Source: Chryseobacterium gallinarum (GTDB taxonomy: Bacteria; Bacteroidota; Bacteroidia; Flavobacteriales; Weeksellaceae). Taken from it: a DNA stretch of 64,000 nucleotides. Both the position numbers and the translations under genes were made by a program. Under the pieces are notes generated by a model. It did no database searches, was not told where the DNA came from, and worked only from the letters and a program-made list of their open reading frames with translations. Location: the NCBI RefSeq assembly GCF_001021975.1, contig NZ_CP009928.1:3228001-3292000 (forward strand), given 5' to 3'. Shown here piece by piece: positions 15,969 to 25,233 of this stretch; within the stretch, counting starts at the first letter, position 1, and each line of letters opens with the position of its first letter.

Positions 15969-17897
15969 ATGAAAAAAATCTATCTTTTGTTGTTGGTTCT
16001 GTTGGTTTGTCAGCAGTTTTATGGGCAAAAAAACAATGAAAACATCGAAAAGAAAGGATTGGTTAAAAAGGAGATGAAATCCTTTGCCAGTAAAATGGTC
16101 GCTTATAATATTAATCCGAATACTTTAAATTACGATTTGCAGTACCAGAGGATGGATGTTACTTTAGATCCGGCAGTTTATTATATTTCCGGTTCGGTAA
16201 CTTCCCATTTTAAACCGAATCAAAACATGGGAAGTATCTATTTTGATCTTTCGAACTCTCTGACGGTTTCCCAGGTACAATATCACGGGGCCAATGTTGC
16301 TTTTCAACAGCTTCCTACAAAAGAAATAAAAATTGATTTTCCAGCCTCTATTCCTGCCAATACAGTAGATTCTCTAACCATTCATTATTCAGGAGCACCC
16401 GCTACCAATAATAATGCTTTCTCTACAGGAAGCCAGGGAAGTACCCCGGTTCTTTCCACTTTAAATGAGCCCTATGGAGCTCAGGACTGGTTTCCTACAA
16501 AACAAAGCCTGAATGATAAAATCGATAGATTTGATTTTAAAATCACTACACCTGCACAATATAATGTGGCTGCTAATGGAAAACTGATGTCTGAAACATC
16601 TCTTTCCAACAATCAGAAGCTTACGTTCTGGAGAACAATGTATCCTACTCCTGCTTATCTGATTGCTCTTTCTATTACCAATTTTGTGAAACTGAATGAT
16701 ACAATCGGAAATCCCCCATTTCCGTTTGTGAATTACATTTATCCGTCTACCAGTACCAATGCTACCAGCATGGCTAATATTGAGTGGACCAAACAAATAA
16801 TGAATACATTTGAAACGTATTTCGGACCTTATCCTTTCCGTAATGAAAAATATGGACACATGGAATATATTTACGGCGGTGGTATGGAGCATCAGACAAT
16901 GTCCTCATTAGGAAGCTGGGGAAGAGGACTTATTGCCCATGAGCTTGCCCATCAATGGTTTGGTGATAAAGTAACGTGCGGAGCGTGGAATGATATCTGG
17001 CTCAACGAAGGATTTGCTACTTTTGGGGAGCATCTTGCCAATGAAAAACTACTGATGACCAATTCTGAATTTATGAATTATCTGTCAGGAGAGATCAATT
17101 ATATAACAAGCGGTACGGGAGGAAGCACTTATGTTCCTGATAACGGACTTTCGAGTATCAACAGAATCTTTGACAGCAGGCTGAGTTATGCCAAAGGAGC
17201 CTATGTTTTGAGAATGTTGAAATGGATTTTGGGTGATACAGCTTTCTATCAGGCACTGAAAGACTATCATGCAAGACCGGCACTTGCTTATAATTATGTA
17301 AAAACTTCCGATTTCAGTGCTTCACTGCTTCAGTCTACCGGGAAAGATTTTACAGAATTTTTTAATGACTGGATTTACGGGGAGGGCTATCCTACCTATA
17401 CTATAAAGTGGAGACAATCGGGAAACCAGGCTGTATTTAAGGTTTCTCAGACTCAAAGCAGCCCTGTAGTAACCTTTTTTGATATGCCGTTACCTGTAAA
17501 AGTGAATGGAACCGGCGGACAGACTGCTTATCTGGTATTGAATAATACCTCTAATGATCAGTATTTTACCGAAACAATATCATTTCCTATAGCCAGTGTT
17601 CAGTTTAATTATGAATATCAGATACTTGAAAGGAATTCTACCGTAAGCCAGGATAATACATTAAGCGTAGCTTCAGCAGAGAAAGATAATTTCGGTCTGT
17701 ATCCCAATCCTGCAAAAAATGAACTTTATCTGAAAGGAGTTCACAAAGAAACAGCATTTTCCATTCATGCAATAGATGGAAAATTATTGCAGGAGGGAAT
17801 TTATAAACCTGGAAAATCAATCGGGATTTATGAGTTGGTTCCCGGAGCCTATGTCTTTACGATCAAAGAGAAAAATATTAAATTCATTAAACAGTAG
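15969..17897 (+). CDS. M1 family metallopeptidase (aminopeptidase) with T9SS sorting domain
   Basis: A secreted zinc aminopeptidase. The ATG at 15969 (MKKIYLLLLVLLVCQQFYG, signal peptide) is chosen; an ATG at 15921 lies inside the dacB terminator. The zinc site is H324-E325-x2-H328 in HELAHQWFGD with the third ligand E347 in NEGFAT. The exopeptidase signature appears as GGGMEH. The final about 85 residues (LYPNPAKNELYLKG...GAYVFTIKEKN) are a type A T9SS C-terminal domain, so the enzyme should be exported by the Por system and released or surface-attached. The length is 642 residues. Confidence 0.93.
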   Translation: MKKIYLLLLVLLVCQQFYGQKNNENIEKKGLVKKEMKSFASKMVAYNINPNTLNYDLQYQRMDVTLDPAVYYISGSVTSHFKPNQNMGSIYFDLSNSLTVSQVQYHGANVAFQQLPTKEIKIDFPASIPANTVDSLTIHYSGAPATNNNAFSTGSQGSTPVLSTLNEPYGAQDWFPTKQSLNDKIDRFDFKITTPAQYNVAANGKLMSETSLSNNQKLTFWRTMYPTPAYLIALSITNFVKLNDTIGNPPFPFVNYIYPSTSTNATSMANIEWTKQIMNTFETYFGPYPFRNEKYGHMEYIYGGGMEHQTMSSLGSWGRGLIAHELAHQWFGDKVTCGAWNDIWLNEGFATFGEHLANEKLLMTNSEFMNYLSGEINYITSGTGGSTYVPDNGLSSINRIFDSRLSYAKGAYVLRMLKWILGDTAFYQALKDYHARPALAYNYVKTSDFSASLLQSTGKDFTEFFNDWIYGEGYPTYTIKWRQSGNQAVFKVSQTQSSPVVTFFDMPLPVKVNGTGGQTAYLVLNNTSNDQYFTETISFPIASVQFNYEYQILERNSTVSQDNTLSVASAEKDNFGLYPNPAKNELYLKGVHKETAFSIHAIDGKLLQEGIYKPGKSIGIYELVPGAYVFTIKEKNIKFIKQ

Positions 17898-17968
17898 GCT
17901 GTGCTGTTCCGTGATTAAAATAGGATAAAACAGAACAGAACGATATATTAAAGACAGACAGGAAGTTT

Positions 17969-18847
17969 TCATATTTGAAAGCTTCTTTGTTTTTTAGCGG
18001 CTTTAGTTCCCCTTTCCCGGGCAATTCTTGTTTTGTATTTAAACCATTTTTCTTTGAGAAGTCTCCGCATCAGATTGTCAAAATTCCGGGTGATCACTAA
18101 GTTTTTAAATCCACGCCATTTTTCAGAAAAAGCAGATGGAAGAGCACGTACAGAGACAGAATATCCCCCGGTTTCATATTGAATATAATGCCACCATCCG
18201 GAAGGAATATAAAGCGTTTCGCCGGGATGAAGAAGTGTTTCATAGCCTGTCAGATACAGCAGTGCAGGAAATTCGGAATAATCTGGATTTTTAATATTGG
18301 CAAGGCTGTGGAAATTATAGGGCAGCCTGTACATGAGATCCGATTGTTCCCAGGGAAATAGCCATATCCTTTTGGTTCCCTGGAACTGAGTAATAAAAAC
18401 ATGGGACATATCGATATCAATATGATTCCTTGTCACTGAGCCTTCTCCTCCAAAAAACATAAATGGTAGCCATTTTAATATTTTGCCATTAGTCACATCA
18501 TTATAGACAATGTCATTTTTCAATTCCGGTTTACTATTCAGCAGATTAAATAAAAAAAGCCGGTGTTCGGTAGGAGAAGTACTTATCAGGTCCAGGTATT
18601 CAGAGAATGTAGTTTGTGCAATAGGATTGCTGGCGACTCTGTCCAGGGAATCAAGTTCACTCCCGTATATATTAACAGGAATATTTCCCGCAATTTCTTT
18701 GAAATACTGATAATTCCATTTTTGAAAGGCAGGGCTTTCCGGATCTATAAAGTCTTCAAGAACAACCGGAAGACGTGGTTTCATATATTGTCTGATAAAT
18801 TTTCCTGAACTTATCTGACTCACTTTCTGAATAGGTTTTAATCTCAT
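17969..18847 (-). CDS. Cupin-like/JmjC domain Fe(II)- and 2-oxoglutarate-dependent oxygenase
   Basis: A 292-residue protein of the FIH/JmjC-like group (Cupin_8). The metal triad is visible as H142-x-D144 in TRNHIDIDMSH and H220 in IPSGWWHYI. The supporting motifs QFQGTKRIWLFPWEQ and LHPGETLYIPSGWWH are typical. Family members hydroxylate proteins or tRNA/ribosomal substrates; the substrate here is not evident. It is transcribed alone, divergent from kbl. A palindromic operator (18875-18901) sits just upstream of a perfect minus-strand -7 box, so it is probably repressed by a dimeric regulator. Confidence 0.88.
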   Translation of the reverse strand: MRLKPIQKVSQISSGKFIRQYMKPRLPVVLEDFIDPESPAFQKWNYQYFKEIAGNIPVNIYGSELDSLDRVASNPIAQTTFSEYLDLISTSPTEHRLFLFNLLNSKPELKNDIVYNDVTNGKILKWLPFMFFGGEGSVTRNHIDIDMSHVFITQFQGTKRIWLFPWEQSDLMYRLPYNFHSLANIKNPDYSEFPALLYLTGYETLLHPGETLYIPSGWWHYIQYETGGYSVSVRALPSAFSEKWRGFKNLVITRNFDNLMRRLLKEKWFKYKTRIARERGTKAAKKQRSFQI

Positions 18848-18863
18848 ATTTCCAAATTTTAAA

Positions 18864-18871
18864 CAAATATA
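18864..18871 (-). promoter_or_regulatory. -7 element of the cupin gene
   Basis: TATATTTG read on the minus strand, a perfect TAnnTTTG, 17 bp before the start codon at 18847. Confidence 0.55.
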
Positions 18872-18874
18872 CTT

Positions 18875-18901
18875 ATTATCCTACTAAATTAGTAGACTAA
18901 T
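18875..18901. promoter_or_regulatory. 27-bp palindromic operator upstream of the cupin gene
   Basis: Layout ATTA-N2-CTACTAA-A-TTAGTAG-N2-TAAT: a perfect 15-bp inner palindrome plus outer ATTA/TAAT arms. It lies directly upstream of the cupin -7 box. The same spaced pattern occurs at 48091-48117 before tauE, next to an Rrf2 regulator gene. Confidence 0.7.
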
Positions 18902-19005
18902 TATGTTAAAAACCGGAAGCAAATCAAATTTTTAGAATTAACCTGATAAAAGGTCATATTTTACCGCCTTTTTATTAAATTAGCACATCTAAAAAATTAC
19001 GAAAA

Positions 19006-20202
19006 ATGATCTCTGAAAAATACCTTCAGCATTTACAGAATGAGCTTCAGAATATTGAGAATGACGGACTTTACAAAAGAGAAAGAATCATCACTTCTCA
19101 GCAGAGTGCAGAAATAGAAGCCAACGGGAAGAAACTTCTGAACTTCTGTGCCAATAATTATCTTGGACTGTCCAACAATCCGGAAGTAATGAAAGCTTCC
19201 CAGGATATGATTGACTCTCACGGATATGGGATGTCATCTGTACGTTTTATCTGTGGAACACAGGATATTCACAAGGAATTGGAAAAAAAGATTGCCGATT
19301 TCCTGGGACTTGAAGATACTATTCTTTATGCGGCTGCATTTGATGCTAATGGTGGTGTTTTTGAACCTTTATTTACTGAAGAGGATGCTATTATTTCTGA
19401 TGAACTGAACCATGCATCTATCATCGACGGGGTGCGCCTTTGTAAGGCAGCCAGATATCGATATAAGAATAATGATATGGCAGATCTGGAAGCACAGCTT
19501 ATTGCGGCTTCTGAAAAGAATCATCGTTTTAAAATTATCGTAACGGACGGAGTTTTCTCAATGGATGGTATCGTGGCTAATTTAAAAGGCCTTTGCGATC
19601 TTGCGGATAAATACGATGCCCTGGTAATGGTGGATGATTCTCATGCAACAGGATTTATCGGTAAAACAGGACGTGGAACCCATGAGGCCAATGAAGTAAT
19701 GGGAAGAGTAGATATTATTACTTCTACCTTAGGAAAAGCTTTAGGAGGGGCTCTTGGAGGGTTTACTTCCGGTAAAAAGGAAATTATTGATATGCTGAGA
19801 CAGCGTTCCCGTCCTTACTTATTCTCCAACTCACTGGCTCCCGGTATTGTAGGAGCTGCTTTGAAGGTATTGGATATGATTTCTGAAGACACCTCTCTCC
19901 GTGATAAAGTAATGGAAAATGCAGCGTATTTCAGAACTGAAATGAAAGCCAAAGGTTTTGATATTCCTGATGGTGATGCCGCTATTGTTCCGGTAATGCT
20001 TTACGATGCCCCACTTTCACAAAAAATGGCTGAAAGACTTATGGATGAAGGAATTTATGTCATCGGATTCTTCTATCCGGTAGTACCTAAAGGAAAAGCG
20101 AGAATCAGGGTACAGTTGTCTGCTGCCCATACAAAAGAGCATCTGGATAAAGCGATTGCCGCATTTGAAAAAGTAGGGAAGGAATTAGGAGTGATCTCTT
20201 AA
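19006..20202 (+). CDS. kbl: Glycine C-acetyltransferase (2-amino-3-ketobutyrate CoA ligase)
   Basis: A PLP-dependent alpha-oxoamine synthase family enzyme, 398 residues, converting 2-amino-3-ketobutyrate plus CoA to glycine and acetyl-CoA in threonine catabolism. The PLP-binding lysine is K244 in [14 protein letters not shown]. Other signatures are [47 protein letters not shown] and [12 protein letters not shown]. The [14 protein letters not shown] wording points to KBL rather than serine palmitoyltransferase or AONS, though those relatives share the fold. No threonine dehydrogenase gene is adjacent. Confidence 0.92.
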   Translation: MISEKYLQHLQNELQNIENDGLYKRERIITSQQSAEIEANGKKLLNFCANNYLGLSNNPEVMKASQDMIDSHGYGMSSVRFICGTQDIHKELEKKIADFLGLEDTILYAAAFDANGGVFEPLFTEEDAIISDELNHASIIDGVRLCKAARYRYKNNDMADLEAQLIAASEKNHRFKIIVTDGVFSMDGIVANLKGLCDLADKYDALVMVDDSHATGFIGKTGRGTHEANEVMGRVDIITSTLGKALGGALGGFTSGKKEIIDMLRQRSRPYLFSNSLAPGIVGAALKVLDMISEDTSLRDKVMENAAYFRTEMKAKGFDIPDGDAAIVPVMLYDAPLSQKMAERLMDEGIYVIGFFYPVVPKGKARIRVQLSAAHTKEHLDKAIAAFEKVGKELGVIS

Positions 20203-20234
20203 TACGGGATGATCTCATTCATGAAAATATAATC

Positions 20235-20268
20235 TTCGGCTCGGGCAGCTTTGCTGCCCCGAGCCGAA
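20235..20268 (+). terminator. GC-rich terminator after kbl
   Basis: Near-perfect arms TTCGGCTCGGGCAGC and GCTGCCCCGAGCCGAA (one bulged base) with a TTT loop, followed by ATATTTTTAT. Confidence 0.85.
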
Positions 20269-20346
20269 ATATTTTTATATAAAATGCAATTCCCGTTATA
20301 TTTTCCGGATCAAAAGAATTTTATTTTTAACAATTAGATAAAACCT

Positions 20347-20354
20347 TATCTTTG
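20347..20354 (+). promoter_or_regulatory. -7 element of hemJ
   Basis: TATCTTTG, a perfect match to TAnnTTTG, 17 bp before the start codon. Confidence 0.6.
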
Positions 20355-20371
20355 CTTTTAATTTTTTCTGA

Positions 20372-20923
20372 ATGCTTTATACAATAATCAAAGCGCTGCA
20401 TATTATTTTTATGGTAAGCTATTTTGCGGGAATTTTTTATCTCGTAAGAATTTTTGTTTACTATAAGGATACTGATGAATTCCCGGAAGAGAAAAAGAAA
20501 ATTCTGAGGGAGCAGTACGCCTTTATGGCCAGGAGGCTGTGGAACATTATCACTGTACCTGCCGGAGTGATTATGGCAGTATGCGGACTGGTAATGATCC
20601 TGTTAAATCCTGGACTGATGAAAATGGGCTGGTTCCATCTGAAACTGACTTTCCTGATCGGGTTGGCTGCTTATCATTACTGGTGCTGGAAAAAAGTGCT
20701 TCAACTGAAGATATTGCATGGAAATACATTACCGATTGCCAATATCAAATTGAGACAGGCAAATGAAATTGCTACATTTATTTTATTCCTCGTGGTCTTT
20801 ACCGTTATTCTGAAATCCATGGTAATTGAGTATTGGTGGCAATTAATTACAGGATTTTTCGTTCTTGTATTTCTGATCATGATGACAGTGAAACTCGTTA
20901 ATAAAAATAAAAAAAACAAATAA
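20372..20923 (+). CDS. hemJ: Protoporphyrinogen oxidase HemJ
   Basis: An integral membrane protein of 183 residues with about four to five transmembrane segments and the HemJ/UPF0093 signatures: KALHIIFMVSYFAGIFYLVRIFVYY at the N-terminus (conserved His in ALH), then WNIITVPAGVIM, GWFHLKLTFLIGLAAYHYWC and LRQANEIATFILFLVVF. It oxidises protoporphyrinogen IX to protoporphyrin IX, the penultimate step of heme synthesis, in the inner membrane. It precedes gldF by 60 bp, with no obvious functional link. Confidence 0.9.
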   Translation: MLYTIIKALHIIFMVSYFAGIFYLVRIFVYYKDTDEFPEEKKKILREQYAFMARRLWNIITVPAGVIMAVCGLVMILLNPGLMKMGWFHLKLTFLIGLAAYHYWCWKKVLQLKILHGNTLPIANIKLRQANEIATFILFLVVFTVILKSMVIEYWWQLITGFFVLVFLIMMTVKLVNKNKKNK

Positions 20924-20982
20924 TTGTGGAGTAGAGTGTATACCCTTGATACACGATACCTTTTACATTTTTACAAAAAACT

Positions 20983-21711
20983 ATGATTGCAATTTTAAAG
21001 AAGGAACTTTGGAGTTACTTTGGGAACTGGAGTGCATGGATTATTATTGCTGCTTTCAGTCTTATCGCAACACTATTTTTGTTCTTTTTCGACAATGATT
21101 CCAATATTTTTGAAATCGGGCAGGCATCGCTGCAAAGCTATTTTGTCTTAGTTCCATGGCTGTTGATGTTTATTATTCCGGCACTTTCCATGAAAACTTT
21201 TGCTGAAGAACAGCAGACAGGAACTTTAAACTGGCTTTTTTCGCAGCCATTGAAGATTTCAGAGCTGGTAACCGGTAAATTCCTTTCGGTATGGATTGTC
21301 GGGATTTTATGCCTTATTCCTTCTCTGATTTATCTTTATACAGTATACGTTCTGGGAGTTCCGGAAGGAAATATTGACCTGGGGATGACATTCGGAAGTT
21401 ATATCGGGCTGGTTATCTTAATTGCAGCCTTTTCCGGAGTGGGAATCCTGGCTTCTTCATTGTCACAAAACCAGATTATGGCTTATTTGCTGGGTGTTTT
21501 CATGTGCTTTATCATGTATTTTGGTATTGAGCAACTGGCTAGTTATAAATTGTTGGGGGGAGCAGATTTTATCCTTCAGAATATAGGTTTCTACCAGCAT
21601 TTTTTAGGCTTTACAAGAGGACTTATTGATTTGAAAGATGTAGCCTATTTTATTCTGGTTATCGGAGCTTCATTAGTATTGTCCAATCATTTTATTAACA
21701 AAAAGAAGTAG
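20983..21711 (+). CDS. gldF: Gliding motility-associated ABC transporter permease GldF
   Basis: A 242-residue permease with six hydrophobic segments. The GldF pattern is clear: KKELWSYFGNWSAWIII at the start, FFFDNDSNIFEIGQASL, LKTF-like MKTFAEEQQTGTLNWLFSQPL, and GLIDLKDVAYF near the end. In Flavobacterium johnsoniae, GldA (ATPase), GldF and GldG form an ABC complex needed for gliding and for stability of the T9SS-linked apparatus. gldG follows after four bases. The ATPase gene gldA is not in the window, as is common. Confidence 0.93.
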   Translation: MIAILKKELWSYFGNWSAWIIIAAFSLIATLFLFFFDNDSNIFEIGQASLQSYFVLVPWLLMFIIPALSMKTFAEEQQTGTLNWLFSQPLKISELVTGKFLSVWIVGILCLIPSLIYLYTVYVLGVPEGNIDLGMTFGSYIGLVILIAAFSGVGILASSLSQNQIMAYLLGVFMCFIMYFGIEQLASYKLLGGADFILQNIGFYQHFLGFTRGLIDLKDVAYFILVIGASLVLSNHFINKKK

Positions 21712-21715
21712 AGCT

Positions 21716-23386
21716 ATGAAGAAGATTAATGTTAAATCTCCATTAGGAATTTTTTTATTTGTTATCGTTCCCCTGGTTATTATCCTGGCTTATTCGGGAG
21801 GCAGACTCGATTTAACCAAAGAAAAGAGATATACGCTTTCTGATAATACCATCAAAGTATTGGAGTCTGTTAAAAAACCTTTGACTGTTGAGGTCTATCT
21901 TGAAGGGGATTTCCCGGCAAGCTTTAAGCAGCTTCAGGGCGAAACAAAATTTATGCTGGAAGAGTTCAGAAAAATTAATCCAAAAATCGATTTTAAATTC
22001 ATCGATCCTATCAAAACAAAAATGTCCCAGGATACCTTGATGGCCATGGGAATGCAGCCGTCTATTCTTCCTGATATTAAAGATGGTAAAATTTCCCAGA
22101 TTACCCTTTTCCCCTATGCTGTAATCAAATACGAGGCTGATGGGGTTTCTATTCCGCTGGTGGTACAACAGGCCGGTATTGATGCTGATCAGCAGCTGAC
22201 AAGGTCCATTGAAGGATTGGAATACAGCCTGGTTTCAAACATTAAGAATATCGCAGCTGATAAAAGAAAGAAAATAGGAATTTTAGTCAATCATGATGAA
22301 TTGAATCCGGATGAGTTTCAGGGATTTGTACAATTGGCCATGGAGAATTATGATGCGGGACCTATTATTCCTAAGAACCAGACCGAACTTTCACTGGAAG
22401 ATGTTCCTTTACTGAAACAAATGAGTGCCCTGGTGATTGCAAAACCCAGAAAAGCATTTACCGATAATGAAAAGGTAATCCTTGACCAGTATATTATGAA
22501 TGGAGGGAAGACACTTTGGATGATTGATGCTGTAAATGCTGAAATGGATACATTGACAAGAGCTAAAAAAGTAATGCCTTTCCCTGTTGACATCAATATG
22601 ACCGATTTCTTTTTCAATTATGGAATCAGAATCAACCCCGCGCTGGTAAAAGATGTTAAGAAGTTTGCCTTATTAAGGTTAGTAACCGGGGAGGTGAGTG
22701 GTAATCCACAATACACGAGTTTACCCTGGCCTTATTACCCGCTCGGGATCGCAGAGAATAATAATCCGATTACGAAAAATATTAATCCTGTAAAATTTGA
22801 ATTTCCTACTTCTATTGATACATTGGGCGGCAGAAAGAATATCAAAACAAAAGTACTTTTTGAATCCAGTGAAAGAACTTTATTGAAACAGGTTCCTAAC
22901 TATGTTGATTTAAAAGAAATCGCCAGTGTAGACAGCCTTGGGCAGATGGAAAAAGCAAGTACACCGAAAATTTTCGCGGTAGCATTGGAAGGAAAGTTTA
23001 ATTCTGCCTATGCTTCCAGGATTGAAAGAAAGTCTTATCCGGGTTTCAGGGCAGCAAGTCCTGAGAATAAAATGATCGTTATTGCTGACGGAGATGTTGG
23101 AAGAAATAAAGTAATCAAAGGGAAACCACTTCCTTTAGGAGTAGATTTGTTGACCAACGAACAATTTGGAAACGAACAGTTTCTGAGGAACGCATTAGAT
23201 TACCTGCTGGACGACAGCAACCTCATGGAATTGAGAAACAGGAATATTGAAGAGAGACTTCTGGACCGCCATAGAATTACCGAAGAAAAAACAAACTGGC
23301 AATGGCTGAATTTATTGCTTCCGCTGGCAATTATTGGGTTAATGGGAGGATTGTTCTTCTGGCTGAGGAAAAAGAAATTTAGATAA
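21716..23386 (+). CDS. gldG: Gliding motility-associated ABC transporter substrate-binding protein GldG
   Basis: A 556-residue protein with an N-terminal membrane anchor (IFLFVIVPLVIILAYS), a long periplasmic domain (KRYTLSDNTIKVLESVKKPLTVEVYLEG is the usual opening) and a C-terminal transmembrane helix followed by a short Lys/Arg-rich cytoplasmic tail (FWLRKKKFR). DGDVGRNKVIKGKPLPLGVD is a strong family signature. It works with GldF and GldA in gliding. A terminator follows directly, so gldF-gldG end the unit. Confidence 0.93.
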   Translation: MKKINVKSPLGIFLFVIVPLVIILAYSGGRLDLTKEKRYTLSDNTIKVLESVKKPLTVEVYLEGDFPASFKQLQGETKFMLEEFRKINPKIDFKFIDPIKTKMSQDTLMAMGMQPSILPDIKDGKISQITLFPYAVIKYEADGVSIPLVVQQAGIDADQQLTRSIEGLEYSLVSNIKNIAADKRKKIGILVNHDELNPDEFQGFVQLAMENYDAGPIIPKNQTELSLEDVPLLKQMSALVIAKPRKAFTDNEKVILDQYIMNGGKTLWMIDAVNAEMDTLTRAKKVMPFPVDINMTDFFFNYGIRINPALVKDVKKFALLRLVTGEVSGNPQYTSLPWPYYPLGIAENNNPITKNINPVKFEFPTSIDTLGGRKNIKTKVLFESSERTLLKQVPNYVDLKEIASVDSLGQMEKASTPKIFAVALEGKFNSAYASRIERKSYPGFRAASPENKMIVIADGDVGRNKVIKGKPLPLGVDLLTNEQFGNEQFLRNALDYLLDDSNLMELRNRNIEERLLDRHRITEEKTNWQWLNLLLPLAIIGLMGGLFFWLRKKKFR

Positions 23387-23390
23387 AATT

Positions 23391-23417
23391 AAAGAGAGGC
23401 AAACGCTTCTCTTTTTT
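23391..23417 (+). terminator. Terminator after gldG
   Basis: AAAGAGAGGC / GCTTCTCTTT arms around AAAC, followed by a T-run. Confidence 0.75.
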
Positions 23418-23583
23418 GTTTTTAGTTGTAATAAAATGCGACAGCTTTTGTCGCTTAGCGTCAATACATTTGTCTCGTGAGAGTTTAACATTCATATTAA
23501 GTCACTTTCATAGGATTTGGTGTGTTAAAAATTGTTAAATTCGTAAAATTTAAACCAGTAATAACTTTTAAAAACAACAATAC

Positions 23584-25227
23584 ATGAAAAAGCTCTACAT
23601 GAGTACCCTCACCCTGTGTATAGTCTTAGGTTTACCGGCCCAGGAAGTGGTTTGGCAGAAAGACATCAAATCCTCAACTCAGGATTTCTTAAGCCAGGTG
23701 ACCACTACAATAGACCAGCAGTACCTTATCACAGGCAGCAGTATTCAGGCGGGAAGCACGAAGCAGGGAGCAGGAAATGCTGCCAGCCAGAACAACGGCT
23801 ATGATTTTCATCTGGTAAAATTAAACCAGCAGGGAGAACAGGCCTGGGAGAAGTATTTCTCAGGGCAAAACCATGATTATTTGTCAGCCACTGTAACCAC
23901 GCAGGATGGGGGCTTCCTTTTAGCCGGGACCTCCTATTCCGGAAAAGGGCTGGATAAAAAGGACGATTCCAAAGGAGGCTCTGATATCTGGCTGATCAGG
24001 ATTAATGAATTCGGGGATGAGCTATGGCAGAAAACTTTGGGAAGTTCTTCCGATGAAGAAGCCAGGGCAGTCATTCAAACCACCGATTCAGGTTTTTTTG
24101 TAGCGGGAAATGTGCAAAGCTCTTCTAAGGGTTACGGTTCCAAAGATGTATGGATAGTAAGACTTGATAAAGAGGGGAAAGAACTCTCGCAACTTGTTCT
24201 AGGAGGAAAAGGTTTAGACGAAGTTGAAAAAATGATTCCCACGAAAGACGGTGGCGCTTTGTTAGGCATCTATTCCAGAAGTGGAGTTGTTAATATGGGC
24301 AACAGTCAATCAACAACCAATACTCCGGATTTACCTTCCAAAACTGCGGGCTCTGTAGCCAGAAGCCAAATGCCAAAAACCAGCAGCAACTATGGTGAAG
24401 GCGATTACTGGATTATAAAACTGGATAAAACCGGAAAGGTAGAATGGGAAAAGAACTATGGAGGGAAAGGAGATGATCATTTGAGGACCCTGGCATTGAC
24501 CTCCAGCGGCTATATCATCGGAGGAGAATCCAGATCGGAAAGATCAGGAAATAAAACAGTAGGAATAGATGAAGGAACAGACCTTTGGCTAATTGCCCTT
24601 AATGAGAGAGGAGAAGAAGAGTGGCAAAAAGCCTACAACTTTAAAAACCGGGATATTCTGATGGGGATGAGTGTGATAGGTGGGGAGTTGGAAGCAGGAA
24701 GCGGGAAATCTACCAAAGGAATTTTATTGGGCGGCTATACCCAGGCAGAAGGAAGGATTGAAAAGGATGATGAAACTTTCTGGATGCTGTACCTGGATGG
24801 CAATGGTAATGAGCAGTGGCGGAAACATGTGGGAGGAGAATCGAGGCAAAGAGAGGAAAGGCTCTCGGATTTAAAGCTCAACAGGGATGGATCTATTATC
24901 CTTGCAGGAACCAGCGCAGAAGAGCTGGGAAAAGAAAACTGGAAGATTGTCAAATTGGGAGACAAGCAGGTTGATCAGTTAATTGAAAAATATGACATTA
25001 AGATTTATCCTAACCCGGTATCAGACTATGCATATGTAGAAATTGGCTCCCAATTTAAAGAAGCTGAGATTTTGTTGTATGATATGAGCGGGAGACAGCT
25101 TCAAACTATGAAGACCAAAAACAAAGTAACCAAGATCAATACCCAGGCTTTGATCCAGGGAGCTTATCTGGTGACCATAAAGACTGATACTAACAAAACG
25201 GCCAATGCTAAACTGATTAAAAAATAA
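23584..25227 (+). CDS. T9SS-sorted repeat protein at the head of the Rhs locus
   Basis: A 547-residue exported protein. A signal peptide is followed by seven or so repeats of about 50-60 residues built on G-G-hydrophobic-L-A-G-x-S ... D-hydrophobic-W-hydrophobic-hydrophobic-R/K-L-D/N-x-x-G-x-x-x-W, a beta-propeller-like pattern (for example SDIWLIRINEFGDELWQKT and DVWIVRLDKEGKELSQ). The final 80 residues (IYPNPVSDYAYVEIGS...GAYLVTIKTD) are a type A T9SS sorting domain. It is 6 bp upstream of the SpvB/Rhs-like gene, so they are co-transcribed. A surface platform or export partner for the Rhs proteins is inferred, not shown. Confidence 0.8.
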   Translation: MKKLYMSTLTLCIVLGLPAQEVVWQKDIKSSTQDFLSQVTTTIDQQYLITGSSIQAGSTKQGAGNAASQNNGYDFHLVKLNQQGEQAWEKYFSGQNHDYLSATVTTQDGGFLLAGTSYSGKGLDKKDDSKGGSDIWLIRINEFGDELWQKTLGSSSDEEARAVIQTTDSGFFVAGNVQSSSKGYGSKDVWIVRLDKEGKELSQLVLGGKGLDEVEKMIPTKDGGALLGIYSRSGVVNMGNSQSTTNTPDLPSKTAGSVARSQMPKTSSNYGEGDYWIIKLDKTGKVEWEKNYGGKGDDHLRTLALTSSGYIIGGESRSERSGNKTVGIDEGTDLWLIALNERGEEEWQKAYNFKNRDILMGMSVIGGELEAGSGKSTKGILLGGYTQAEGRIEKDDETFWMLYLDGNGNEQWRKHVGGESRQREERLSDLKLNRDGSIILAGTSAEELGKENWKIVKLGDKQVDQLIEKYDIKIYPNPVSDYAYVEIGSQFKEAEILLYDMSGRQLQTMKTKNKVTKINTQALIQGAYLVTIKTDTNKTANAKLIKK

Positions 25228-25233
25228 ACACTC

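Noticed and set aside
16461..16892. Minus-strand frame of 143 codons
   Set aside because: Lies fully within the M1 aminopeptidase gene and lacks any domain or start context.
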